A stretch of 64,000 bases of DNA from positions 124,001 to 188,000 of the forward strand of contig JAUXQH010000022.1 in NCBI GenBank assembly GCA_030685065.1, given 5' to 3'. The position numbers and the translations under genes were made by a program. Positions 36,850 to 44,669 of the stretch are shown here, piece after piece. Each line of letters opens with the position of its first letter. Position 1 is the stretch's first letter. This DNA comes from Pseudomonadota bacterium (lineage in GTDB: Bacteria > Myxococcota_A > UBA796 > SXON01). Under the pieces are notes generated by a model. That model saw only the letters and a list, made by a program, of their open reading frames with translations, searched no databases and was not told where the DNA came from.

Positions 36850-39053
36850 ATGCGCCCATCGCTCATCCTCACGCTCGGTGTCCCCGCCGCGTTCGCCATC
36901 GCGCCAGCCGCCCACGCGGGTGACATCACGGCGTTCGAGGCCGGCGCGATGGTCGTGCCGATGGACGCCACGTGGCAGGACGAGGGGATCCTCGACGCCT
37001 ATGGCTTCGCGTACGCGTTGTTGCGGGAGGGGATCCAGGTGCACTGGATCATCGACTCGAGCAAGGTGTACGACGGCTACGACCTGGTGGACGTCCCGAC
37101 CTACCTCTCGTCCGAGACGGTAGCTGACGCGGCGAACCGGTCATTTGCGGGTGGCCCTTTCGTGGTTGCGGCTGCCGATGTGTCCGCCGCGCAGGTAGTG
37201 CTCGGCGCGTGGCAGGCCGGCGGGTGGGACGCGGTGGCGTACCGCACGACCGCGCCGATGGACATGGAGGTGTCGCGCACGCTGTTCGTGGCCCCGAGCA
37301 TCGCGATTTTCGAGGATGGAAATGAGGACATCGCGTGGGGGTACCTCAACGCCGCGGGCATTCCCGATTTCGATGGAAACGAGTGGGACGAGAGCTCTGT
37401 CTACAACCTGTCGGAGAGCGACCTGGTCGGAGTGAGCGGCAGCGCGGGTGACGGTGCGTTGTTTGATGACGAGGGGTATCCGGCGTACTGTCATCTCAAC
37501 GCCATGCATTGGGATGAATCCTCGGCCGAGGACGTGGTGATGGAGGTGAGTGCCTTCGCGGAGGATCCGCTCTCGAGCTCTCTCTTCGAGTGTGTCGCCG
37601 GCGAGAGTCTCGAGAACGACGCCCGCTATGGGTCGATGATCTCCTCGGGGATCGCAGAGGTCGGCCTCGACCGGGGAGACGCGGTGTACTCGGTGGACGA
37701 CCCGAGCGCCGAGCTGTTCCAGCTGGTCGGCCCCTGGGAGGCGGAGGGCGGCAGCATGCAGGACTTCGAGGGAACGCTGGTCGCCGGCGCGGTGACGCTC
37801 TCGGGTGTCGATGGTGCAGACACGGCCTACGTCGTGGCGAGCGCCCGACTGGACGGCGACCCGACGCGGGGCAAGGTCTCGATTCTGGGTGGGCACGAGT
37901 ACGAGACATCGCCGCCCTACAGCGCGAACGAGGGCATCAACGGGGTTCGTGTCTTTCTGAACTCCTACTTCACCGCTGACTGTGCCAATCTCGCCCTCGC
38001 GCCCGAGCTCGCGCTCACCGGCTCACCGGCTCACCGGCGGCGCTCGACGCCGACGTGACACTCGTGCTGGACCTGCGCAACTCTGGCATCGGGCGGGCGC
38101 GTCGGACCACCCTGACGCTCGACGTGCCGGCGGGCCTCACCTACGTATCGGACGACGCGAGCGGCTCGTACGACGCCGGTGCGGCGACCGTCACCTGGGA
38201 GCTCGCGACCCTCGAAAGCGCCGAAACGGAGTCGGCCACCGTGTGGTTCACCGCGGGGGCGTCTGGCACCTACGCCTTGGCTGCAGAGGCTGACTATTAC
38301 GTGGAGGCGACGGCGTTCTCGGAGAGCTGGTCGGGGTCCGTGGAGGTCGTCATCGACAGCGATGATGATGGTCTCTCCGACGAAGACGAGGCGGCCACCG
38401 GGACCGACCCGGACCTGGCGGACTCGGACGGGGATGGCCTGGATGACGGCGACGAGGCGGGTTTCGGTAGCGATCCGCTCGATGCGGACAGCGATGACGA
38501 TGGCCTCTCCGACGGCGACGAGGTCGACACGCACGGGACGGACCCGCTCGATGCGGACAGCGATGACGATGGCCTCTCCGACGGCGACGAGGTCAACACG
38601 CACGGGACGGACCCGCTCGCCGCCGACTCGGACGACGGTGGCGTCGACGACGGGACGGAGGTCGAGCGGGACGGCACTGATCCCCTCGACGGAAGCGACG
38701 ATCAGCGGGACGGCGGGGACGACTCGGGCACCGGCGGCGACGACTCGGGCTCGGCCGGTGACGACTCGGGCACGGCCGGTGACGACTCGGGCTCGGCCGG
38801 TGACGACTCGGGCTCGGGTGGCGATGACTCGGGCGCGGGCGGTGACGACTCTGCCCCTGGCCCCGGAGACTCGGGGACGCCCGATTCAGGTGGGAGCTCC
38901 GAGGTGCTCGACAAGGACAAGTCCGAGGGCGCCGGCGAGTGCGGCTGCGGCACACAGGGATCCGCCTCCCGGGGGTTCGCGCTCCTGGCCGCGCTCGTGC
39001 TCGCGTTCCGTCGCCGGGGGAACACGGCGTGGACGCGTGGGACCGAAGTGTAG
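36850..39053 (+). pseudogene. Frameshifted MYXO-CTERM surface protein with TSP3 repeats (split at an 8-bp triplication)
   Basis: Two overlapping frames form one gene. The first (36850-38058) has a signal peptide (LTLGVPAAFAIAPAAHA) and ~380 residues of unknown fold, ending in out-of-frame HRRRSTPT. The second continues from about 38038 with LDADVTLVLDLRNSGIGRAR, a DUF11-like beta domain, TSP3-like calcium repeats (SDDDGLSDGDEVDTHGTDPL, three to four copies), a long DDSGSAG-type linker and a MYXO-CTERM tail (ECGCGTQGS, helix, FRRRG). The join lies in three tandem copies of CTCACCGG (38014-38037). With two copies the frames fuse smoothly (ALTGSPAALDADVTL), giving a 731-residue protein. In the present state only an unanchored N-terminal fragment would be made. 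Phase variation, mutation and sequencing error are all possible. Confidence 0.8.
38014..38037. repeat. Triplicated 8-bp repeat CTCACCGG at the frameshift
   Basis: Three perfect head-to-tail copies of CTCACCGG. Since 8 is not a multiple of 3, gain or loss of one copy switches the reading frame; two copies restore the long frame. Confidence 0.95.
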
Positions 39054-39437
39054 CGAACGGCTCTCCCGCGGGGCGGTCCCGGTGGCGCACGCGCAGGTCG
39101 ACCGACCCCACGTCTGGTGACGACGTCGTGGTCGTGGGCGAAGCTGGCCTGACGCGTCTTCGTGTGGGGAAGGACGGCAGCCCCGCAAGCTCGTCCGAGT
39201 GGAACGTCGCGGGTTTCTCTTCGAGCCGATTGCGCCTCGGGCTTGGAAGTGTCTGGATCACCCGGTCGGTGGATGCGGAGGTCCGTGAGGTTCGGCCAAG
39301 CCTTTGTGGTGATACCGTCGAGTAGTCCCGGCCCTGCATGGTTGGTAATCGTGCGGGTCCGGTTGCGTATGAGCGCCCGCCTCGGTTACCCATAGAGTGC
39401 AGGACCTACCGGAGTACTTTAGTTGACATGACATGAC
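39054..39437. other. Intergenic region with possible coding remnant
   Basis: About 384 bases without a complete gene. Bases ~39111-39325 in one plus frame read GDDVVVVGEAGLTRLRVGKD and later GSVWITRSVDAEVREV before a stop, like a fragment of a beta-propeller or similar secreted protein, with no start. The base composition is less GC-rich here. From 39340 on the DNA looks non-coding and leads into the TGACA repeat before the Imm1-like gene. Confidence 0.35.
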
Positions 39438-39438
39438 A
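39424..39438 (+). promoter_or_regulatory. TGACA triplication placing ATGs in three frames at the imm1 start
   Basis: Three copies of TGACA create ATG codons at 39428, 39433 and 39438, one per frame. The first two read ATG-ACA-TGA and stop at once, each stop overlapping the next ATG. Only the third starts the gene. The nearest Shine-Dalgarno-like GGAG is at 39411-39414, too far for the third ATG but usable for the first, so the tiny frames may feed ribosomes to the gene or damp its expression. Confidence 0.5.
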
Positions 39439-39812
39439 TGAGAGCCTACACCACTGACACCGATGCGGTAGATCTTGTTTCACCCGACCATCTGCTGGCG
39501 GTCGCCAACAGCGCGGTCGCAGCCCGGGGCCCCGTAATGCTCTACCTCGAGCTCGAGGGCGGGACCGTGATGGCGGCAGGACTCGGGTCACCGGAAACTG
39601 TGCTGACGTTCTGGCTGAGCGACGGCTCGGGGAGCTACCACAGCCTCGGCAACGTCGAGCGGAAGGATTACCTCGTGTTCCGGAGCCGATACGAAAGTGG
39701 CACGTTCGTGGGGGAAATGGCGCTTCCTGCTGAGGCGGCCATGGTTGCCCTCCGCGAGTTCCTCGCGACGGGAGAGCGGCCGGCATGTGTAACTTGGGAG
39801 GCAGACCGTTGA
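39438..39812 (+). CDS. Imm1-like immunity protein (orphan)
   Basis: A 124-residue soluble protein resembling the Imm1 family of immunity proteins from polymorphic toxin and contact-dependent inhibition systems. The central part LTFWLSDGSGSYHSLGN, the VFRSRYESGTFVGEM strand and the closing AMVALREFLATGERPACVTW fit the family pattern. Imm1 proteins bind and neutralise a specific toxin domain. No toxin gene is nearby; the 384 bases upstream hold only a possible remnant, so it may protect against toxins from neighbours. ATG 39438 is the third of three staggered ATGs. Confidence 0.65.
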   Translation: MRAYTTDTDAVDLVSPDHLLAVANSAVAARGPVMLYLELEGGTVMAAGLGSPETVLTFWLSDGSGSYHSLGNVERKDYLVFRSRYESGTFVGEMALPAEAAMVALREFLATGERPACVTWEADR

Positions 39813-40102
39813 GCCCGCGGGTGGCGGGGCGTAGGATGCAGTAGTCCAGCGTTCCTCCGCCATCCCCGGGTACGCTCGCGGCGCTCCACCGGCTCGCTGG
39901 GGGGGCGGGCGGACACCCCCAAACCACCCCCCGCGCCAGGCCCCCCGCAAGTTGGCCGCCCCCGGCGGCCAGTCCCCGCCGTCCGCGGCGGGACCGAGCG
40001 GCTTCGCCGCGAGACTGGAGGGGGCCGACGGGGCCGCGTCCTCGCGGCCCCGGGGCGCCCAATCCCCGCCCTGACTACCCCCCGCCCAGGCTACGCTCCC
40101 CC
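39813..40102. other. GC-rich intergenic region with several palindromes
   Basis: About 290 bases of extremely GC-rich DNA with multiple short inverted repeats (for example around 39980-40010 and 40030-40065). Similar sequence (CGCGGCGGGACCG type) recurs at about 63200-63220, so it may belong to a dispersed extragenic palindromic family. No gene seen. Confidence 0.4.
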
Positions 40103-41035
40103 ATGCGCTACATCGGCAAGATCTACCGCCCCCCCTCCGAGGCGCGGAGCTACATCCTCCAGGCGACGATCGGGTGCTCGTGGAACAACTGCACCTATTG
40201 TGACATGTATCGGGACAAGCCCGTGTTTCGGGTTCGCCCACTGCACGAGACGCTCGAGGATCTGCACCTCGCGGCCACCCGGTTCGGCGGGGACGTGGAG
40301 AAGGTGTTCGTGGCCGACGGGGATGCGCTGGTGCTCGCGCTCGATCATTGGCTCCCGCTGCTCGACACCGCGCGGCGCCTGTTTCCCGCGCTCACCCAGG
40401 TGAGCTGCTACGCGACGGCGACAAACATCCTCGCCAAGACAGACGAGGAGCTCCGTACGCTCCGCGCCCACGGGCTGACCCTGCTCTACATCGGGCCCGA
40501 GAGCGGCGACGAGACCACGATGCGACGCATCGCCAAGGGGCCGCGCCCGAAGGTGCCCGACGGCGCAGGCGTCACCCCGGCGCCCCGGGATGGCGACTAC
40601 CTGTTCGACGCCCACGTGGCCGCCGCGAGGAAGGCGCGGGCAGCGGGCCTGCGGATCTCCGCGATCTTCCTGCTCGGCGCGGGGGGCATCGAGCGCTCGG
40701 CCGAGCACGCCCAAAGCAGCGCCCGGCTGGCGACGGCGATGGACCCCGACTATCTCTCCGCCCTCACCCTCACGTTGGTTCCCGGCACTCCGTTGGCCCG
40801 CACGGCGGATCGGATGGGCTTCGTGTTGCCGAGCGTCGACGGGCTTCTCAGAGAGCTGCGCACGCTCGTCGCCGAGGCCCGCCCGACAGACGCGGTGTTC
40901 CGCACCAACCACGCGAGCAATTACCTGCCGCTCGGTGGGCGGCTACCGCGGGATGCGGGACGGATCGTCGGGACCATCGATCGCGCACTGGCAGGGGAGA
41001 TCCAGCTGCGGCCGGAAGGATCGCGGGGGTTGTGA
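40103..41035 (+). CDS. Radical SAM protein with C-x4-C-x2-C cluster motif
   Basis: A 310-residue radical SAM enzyme. The iron-sulfur ligands are Cys25, Cys30 and Cys33 in ATIGCSWNNCTYCDMY, a C-x4-C-x2-C spacing found in one family of radical SAM proteins instead of the usual C-x3-C-x2-C. Later blocks are VFVADGDALVLALDHW (SAM-contacting GGE-like position), CYATATNIL, and LLYIGPESGDETTM followed by ISAIFLLGAGGIERSA. It cleaves SAM to start a radical reaction; the substrate is unknown. It stands alone. The palindrome array begins 66 bases after its stop. Confidence 0.88.
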   Translation: MRYIGKIYRPPSEARSYILQATIGCSWNNCTYCDMYRDKPVFRVRPLHETLEDLHLAATRFGGDVEKVFVADGDALVLALDHWLPLLDTARRLFPALTQVSCYATATNILAKTDEELRTLRAHGLTLLYIGPESGDETTMRRIAKGPRPKVPDGAGVTPAPRDGDYLFDAHVAAARKARAAGLRISAIFLLGAGGIERSAEHAQSSARLATAMDPDYLSALTLTLVPGTPLARTADRMGFVLPSVDGLLRELRTLVAEARPTDAVFRTNHASNYLPLGGRLPRDAGRIVGTIDRALAGEIQLRPEGSRGL

Positions 41036-41100
41036 GGGGCGTGACGCGCCGGGCCGATCGCCGGGAGGAGCCCGGTGGGCAGGTCGTGCGGGCCGCGAAC

Positions 41101-41269
41101 CGGACAATTGTCCGGGGCTCGATTCGAGAGGGCGACAATCGTCCGGTTCTGACGCCGTGGCGGGACGATCCGGCGTCAGCACGACGCGAGCGGTCGACAA
41201 GTGTCCGGTCGGATGGATGAAAAGCGGACAATTGTCGCGCGCTCGAATCGAGCGGGCGACAATCGTCCG
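41101..41269. repeat. Three-unit array of ~45-bp palindromes with 62-bp period
   Basis: Units begin at 41101, ~41163 and 41225. Units 1 and 3 have a left arm CGGACAATTGTC, a central CTCGAtTCGAG/CTCGAaTCGAG and a right arm CGACAATCGTCCG. In unit 3 (41225-41269) 20 of 22 positions pair around the centre; each arm is also self-palindromic (GACAATTGTC). Unit 2 is diverged but keeps the right arm (CGACAAGTGTCCG). The right arms lie at 41133, 41195 and 41257, exactly 62 bases apart; the intervening 17-base spacers differ. Such units can form hairpins or cruciforms. Confidence 0.9.
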
Positions 41270-41279
41270 GTTTGCGTCG

Positions 41280-41468
41280 CGCGGAGGGGTTGGGGCCGCC
41301 GGGCCACCCGTGGTGATCGTGCGCTACGCCGTCGGCGTCCGGCGAGAGGTCCACCACGTGCAGGGGATGCCGAGTCGCGCGTGCACCTTCGGCCTGCCTG
41401 ACGTATTCCCAAGGCGCGGTGAGCCTGGGGTACCAGGGGGCGAGATCGGAATAGAGGCGGTAGTGCAT
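41280..41468 (-). pseudogene. Possible remnant of a SAM-dependent methyltransferase gene
   Basis: On the minus strand ATG 41468 (GGCGG upstream) opens with MHYRLYSDLAPWYPRLTAPW, which resembles the N-terminal helix of small class-I methyltransferases (Tyr-x-x-Tyr-x-D-L-A-x-W-Y-P). After about 28 residues the likeness is lost, no glycine-rich SAM loop follows, and the frame runs into the palindrome array without a stop. It looks like a gene cut down by deletion. The rest of 41036-41503 holds no other gene. Confidence 0.35.
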
Positions 41469-41503
41469 CCGCCGATGCCATCGCAGGTATACTCCCACCA
41501 CGC

Positions 41504-44500
41504 ATGACCCTCCTCCTCCTCCTCGCCTGCACCGACGGCCCGCCCCCGGACGACAAGCCGGTCGACAGTGACACATCGCTCGACACGTCGTCGGATACGT
41601 CCACAGACACCTCCACAGACACCTCCACAGACACCTCCGAAGGGGCATGGCCCCTGGTGTGGATCTCCGAGGTGATGTCGGACAACGACGATACCCTGGT
41701 GGACGGCGATGGTGACAGCTCCGACTGGATCGAGCTCCACAACCCGGGTCCCGCGCCGGTGGACCTCGCGGGGTGGACCCTCACCGACAACGAGACGACC
41801 TGGGCGCTCCCAACGCTCACGCTCCCGGGCGGGGCCTTCGCGCTGGTGTACGCGTCGGGGAAGGGAAGCGACGGGCCGGCCGGTGAGGTGCATGCGCCGT
41901 TCCGGCTCGACGCGGGAGGGGAGACGCTGACGCTCGCGCATCCCGACGCCTCCATCGGCGTGTCGATTGCCATTCCGGCCCTCCCGAAAGATGTGTCATG
42001 GGGCTTGGAGCAGCCGGTCACCCGGGTGGTGGCCGTGGGGGATGGCAGCGCCGCCACGCTCGCGGAGCACCTCTCGGACAGCGAAACGGCGGGCTGGCGG
42101 GACCGCGCGTTCGACGACGCCGGATGGCGGGGGGTGCTCCTCGGCGTGGGATTCGATGGGGAGACGACGAGCGAGGTCGTCGAGAACGCGGCGCTCGATC
42201 GGCCGACCACCCAGTCGAGCGATGGGTACGGGTACACGGGCGCCCAGGGGGTGGACGGGGAGATCTCGACCTTCACCCACACGGGGGACGCGGACCTGGC
42301 GCCGTGGTGGGCGGTCGACCTCGAGGCCAATTACGCGATCACGTCGATCCAGCTCCACAACCGCGTGGGCTGCTGCCCCGAGCGGCTCTACAACATCGAC
42401 GTGAGCGTGCTCGACGCCGCTGGCGCCGAGGTGTGGCGCGCGGACACGCTCAACCCCGTGGCGGACGGCGCGACCCCGGCCGACCCCGGCGCCACCCTCC
42501 CGTTGACGCTCGACCCGGCGGTGGTCGGGCGCTCGGTGCGGATCGACAAGTCCGCGGTGAACGGCGCGGGGAGCAGCGAGTGGCTCTCGCTCGCGGAGGT
42601 GGTCGTGGTGGGGCGGCTCGCGTCTCCGTACGAAGACTCGCTGATGACGGACCTGGGGGCGGTGGATGGCGGCGTGGTGTACCTCCGCGCGCCGTTCGGC
42701 CTGGCCACGCCCCCCACCCGCGCCACCCTCGGGATGGCTTATGACGATGGGTTCGCCGCCTGGGTGAACGCGGAGCCCGCCGCGTCGGCCAACGTCGGGG
42801 AGGGCATCGTGGCGCACGAGGGCGCGGCCGCCGAGGCCTTCCCGCTCGATCCTGGGGCCTTCGTCGCGGGAACCAACGTCCTCGCCCTCGAGGGACGCAA
42901 CGTCACGGCGGAGGATGACGATCTGCTCGTTCGCCCTACGCTCACGCTCGATTGGTTCGAGACCGGGGCGCCGGCGTTCTTCGCGGTTGCCACCCCGGGC
43001 GAGCCCAACGGAGCCGGGATCGAGGGCCTGGTGGAGGCGCCCACCGCCGACCCGTCGCGTGGGTTCTACGACGCGCCGTTCGCCACCACGGTCACGACGA
43101 CCACCCTCGGTGCGACGCTGGTCTATACGCTCGACGGAAGCGTCCCCACCCTCGATCACGGCGTGGTCGTGCCGCCGGCGGACCCCGGGACCGCGCCCAC
43201 GGTCGCCATCGATCTCCCGACGACCGCCATCCTGCGTGTCGCCGCGTTTCGCGACGCCTGGGGCGCGAGCGACGTGGTGACACACACCTACCTGTTCCTG
43301 GCCGACGTGATCGAGCAACCCGCGGCCCCGAGCGGCCTCCCCGCGGTGTGGGACGGCGTCTCGGAGGCGCCGGTCGACGCGGACTACGAGATGGACCCGG
43401 AGATCGTCGCGACCGATCGGGCCGAGCTGCTGGAGGGGCTGCGCGCCATCCCGACGCTCTCGCTCGTGTTCGATCCGGAAGACCTCTTCGGGGCCGACGG
43501 CCTGTACATCAACAGCGCCGAGCGCGGAGAACACTGGGAGCGCGCGGCCTCCGTGGAGTGGATCGAGCCCGACGGGACGACCGGATTTGCCGAGGCGTGT
43601 GGCGTGCGCGTGCACGGATACGGGTGGCGCTACCACTCCGCCACGAAGAAGCACTCGCTCCGATTGGAATTCCGCAGCGAGTACGGGGTCTCCAAGCTCG
43701 AATACCCGGTGTTCGCCGATTCTCCGGTAGACCGCTTCGACAGCATCGTGCTGCGCGCGGGGGGCAGCAAGACGTGGCTCGACTTCCGGGACCCGGCGCA
43801 GGCACAATATCTGCACGACAGCTTCGCGCGGGACACCGCCCGGGACATGGGCAAGGCGGACGGCCACGCCACCTACGTCCACCTGTACCTCAACGGATTG
43901 TATTGGGGGTTGTACAACCCGGTGGAGCGGCCGGAGGCGGGCTTCGGTGAGGCGTACTTCGGCGGCGACGCAGCCGAATACGACGCGATCAACCGTCGCA
44001 CGACGGTGAACGAGGCGATCGACGGCACGCTCGAGGCCTACAACCAACTGTTGGCCCTGGCGGATACGGACCTCTCCGCGTCGTACGCCGACGTAGAGGC
44101 GATGCTCGGGATCGATGATCTCATCGACTACATGCTGATCAACCAGTACACGGTGAATCGGGACGGACCGTGCTGCTTCGACAGCAACAACATGCGCGGG
44201 CTGCGGCGGCGGCTGGACGGCGAGCCGTTCCGATTCTTCGTGTGGGACATGGAGTACTCGCTGTGGGATGCCACGGACGCAACCAACGTCGACGTCGACG
44301 TGAGCGGCTCGATCTCGCACGTGTACACGCGGCTTCGTGACAACGCTGAATTCCGCGCGCGCTATGCCGAGCGGGCGCGTTTGCACCTGACCGGGAGCGG
44401 CGCGTTGACCCCCGCGTCGGCATCGGCACGCTACGCCGCCCGCGCCGAGGAGATCTACGGTCCGCTGCTCGCGGAGTCGGCGCGGTGGGGGGACACCTAC

Positions 44501-44629
44501 CGGGCCGCCCCCTACCGGCGCGAGGTCGAGTGGCAGGCCGAGTACGACCGGCTCCAGGACGAGTACTTCCCGACCCGCACCGCCGAGCTCATCGACCAAC
44601 TCACGGGCGCGGGCCTGTACGTGCCGTGA
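41504..44629 (+). CDS. CotH-kinase-family multidomain lipoprotein
   Basis: A 1041-residue surface lipoprotein (lipobox LLLLAC). A DTST repeat spacer (residues ~25-45) leads to a lamin-tail domain (VWISEVMSDNDDTLVDGDGD to about 150), a discoidin-like domain (ENAALDRPTTQSSDGYGYTG, ~230-390), a chitobiase-type beta segment (RGFYDAPFATTVTTTTLGA and YTLDGSVPT, ~510-590) and a C-terminal CotH kinase-like domain (VRVHGYGWRYHSATKKHSLR, LYWGLYNPVERPEAGFGE, FFVWDMEYSLWD). CotH proteins are secreted atypical kinases that phosphorylate surface proteins. ATG 41504. The gene stands alone. Confidence 0.88.
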   Translation: MTLLLLLACTDGPPPDDKPVDSDTSLDTSSDTSTDTSTDTSTDTSEGAWPLVWISEVMSDNDDTLVDGDGDSSDWIELHNPGPAPVDLAGWTLTDNETTWALPTLTLPGGAFALVYASGKGSDGPAGEVHAPFRLDAGGETLTLAHPDASIGVSIAIPALPKDVSWGLEQPVTRVVAVGDGSAATLAEHLSDSETAGWRDRAFDDAGWRGVLLGVGFDGETTSEVVENAALDRPTTQSSDGYGYTGAQGVDGEISTFTHTGDADLAPWWAVDLEANYAITSIQLHNRVGCCPERLYNIDVSVLDAAGAEVWRADTLNPVADGATPADPGATLPLTLDPAVVGRSVRIDKSAVNGAGSSEWLSLAEVVVVGRLASPYEDSLMTDLGAVDGGVVYLRAPFGLATPPTRATLGMAYDDGFAAWVNAEPAASANVGEGIVAHEGAAAEAFPLDPGAFVAGTNVLALEGRNVTAEDDDLLVRPTLTLDWFETGAPAFFAVATPGEPNGAGIEGLVEAPTADPSRGFYDAPFATTVTTTTLGATLVYTLDGSVPTLDHGVVVPPADPGTAPTVAIDLPTTAILRVAAFRDAWGASDVVTHTYLFLADVIEQPAAPSGLPAVWDGVSEAPVDADYEMDPEIVATDRAELLEGLRAIPTLSLVFDPEDLFGADGLYINSAERGEHWERAASVEWIEPDGTTGFAEACGVRVHGYGWRYHSATKKHSLRLEFRSEYGVSKLEYPVFADSPVDRFDSIVLRAGGSKTWLDFRDPAQAQYLHDSFARDTARDMGKADGHATYVHLYLNGLYWGLYNPVERPEAGFGEAYFGGDAAEYDAINRRTTVNEAIDGTLEAYNQLLALADTDLSASYADVEAMLGIDDLIDYMLINQYTVNRDGPCCFDSNNMRGLRRRLDGEPFRFFVWDMEYSLWDATDATNVDVDVSGSISHVYTRLRDNAEFRARYAERARLHLTGSGALTPASASARYAARAEEIYGPLLAESARWGDTYRAAPYRREVEWQAEYDRLQDEYFPTRTAELIDQLTGAGLYVP

Positions 44630-44669
44630 GGCGGGCCGCTACGTGCCCCAGGCCGGGGCTACGCAGGGG

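Noticed and set aside
39423..39428. TTGACA as a -35 box for the Imm1-like gene
   Set aside because: It overlaps the start codons, so it cannot serve this gene, and no -10 box follows at the right distance.
41101..41269. CRISPR array
   Set aside because: The 17-base spacers are too short, the repeats are palindromic over their whole length and no cas gene is near.
41101..41503. Retron or group II intron
   Set aside because: No reverse transcriptase frame is present near the structured repeats.
41996..44599. 867-residue minus-strand frame
   Set aside because: It is the shadow of the CotH-kinase gene, with Arg/Val/Glu-rich composition.
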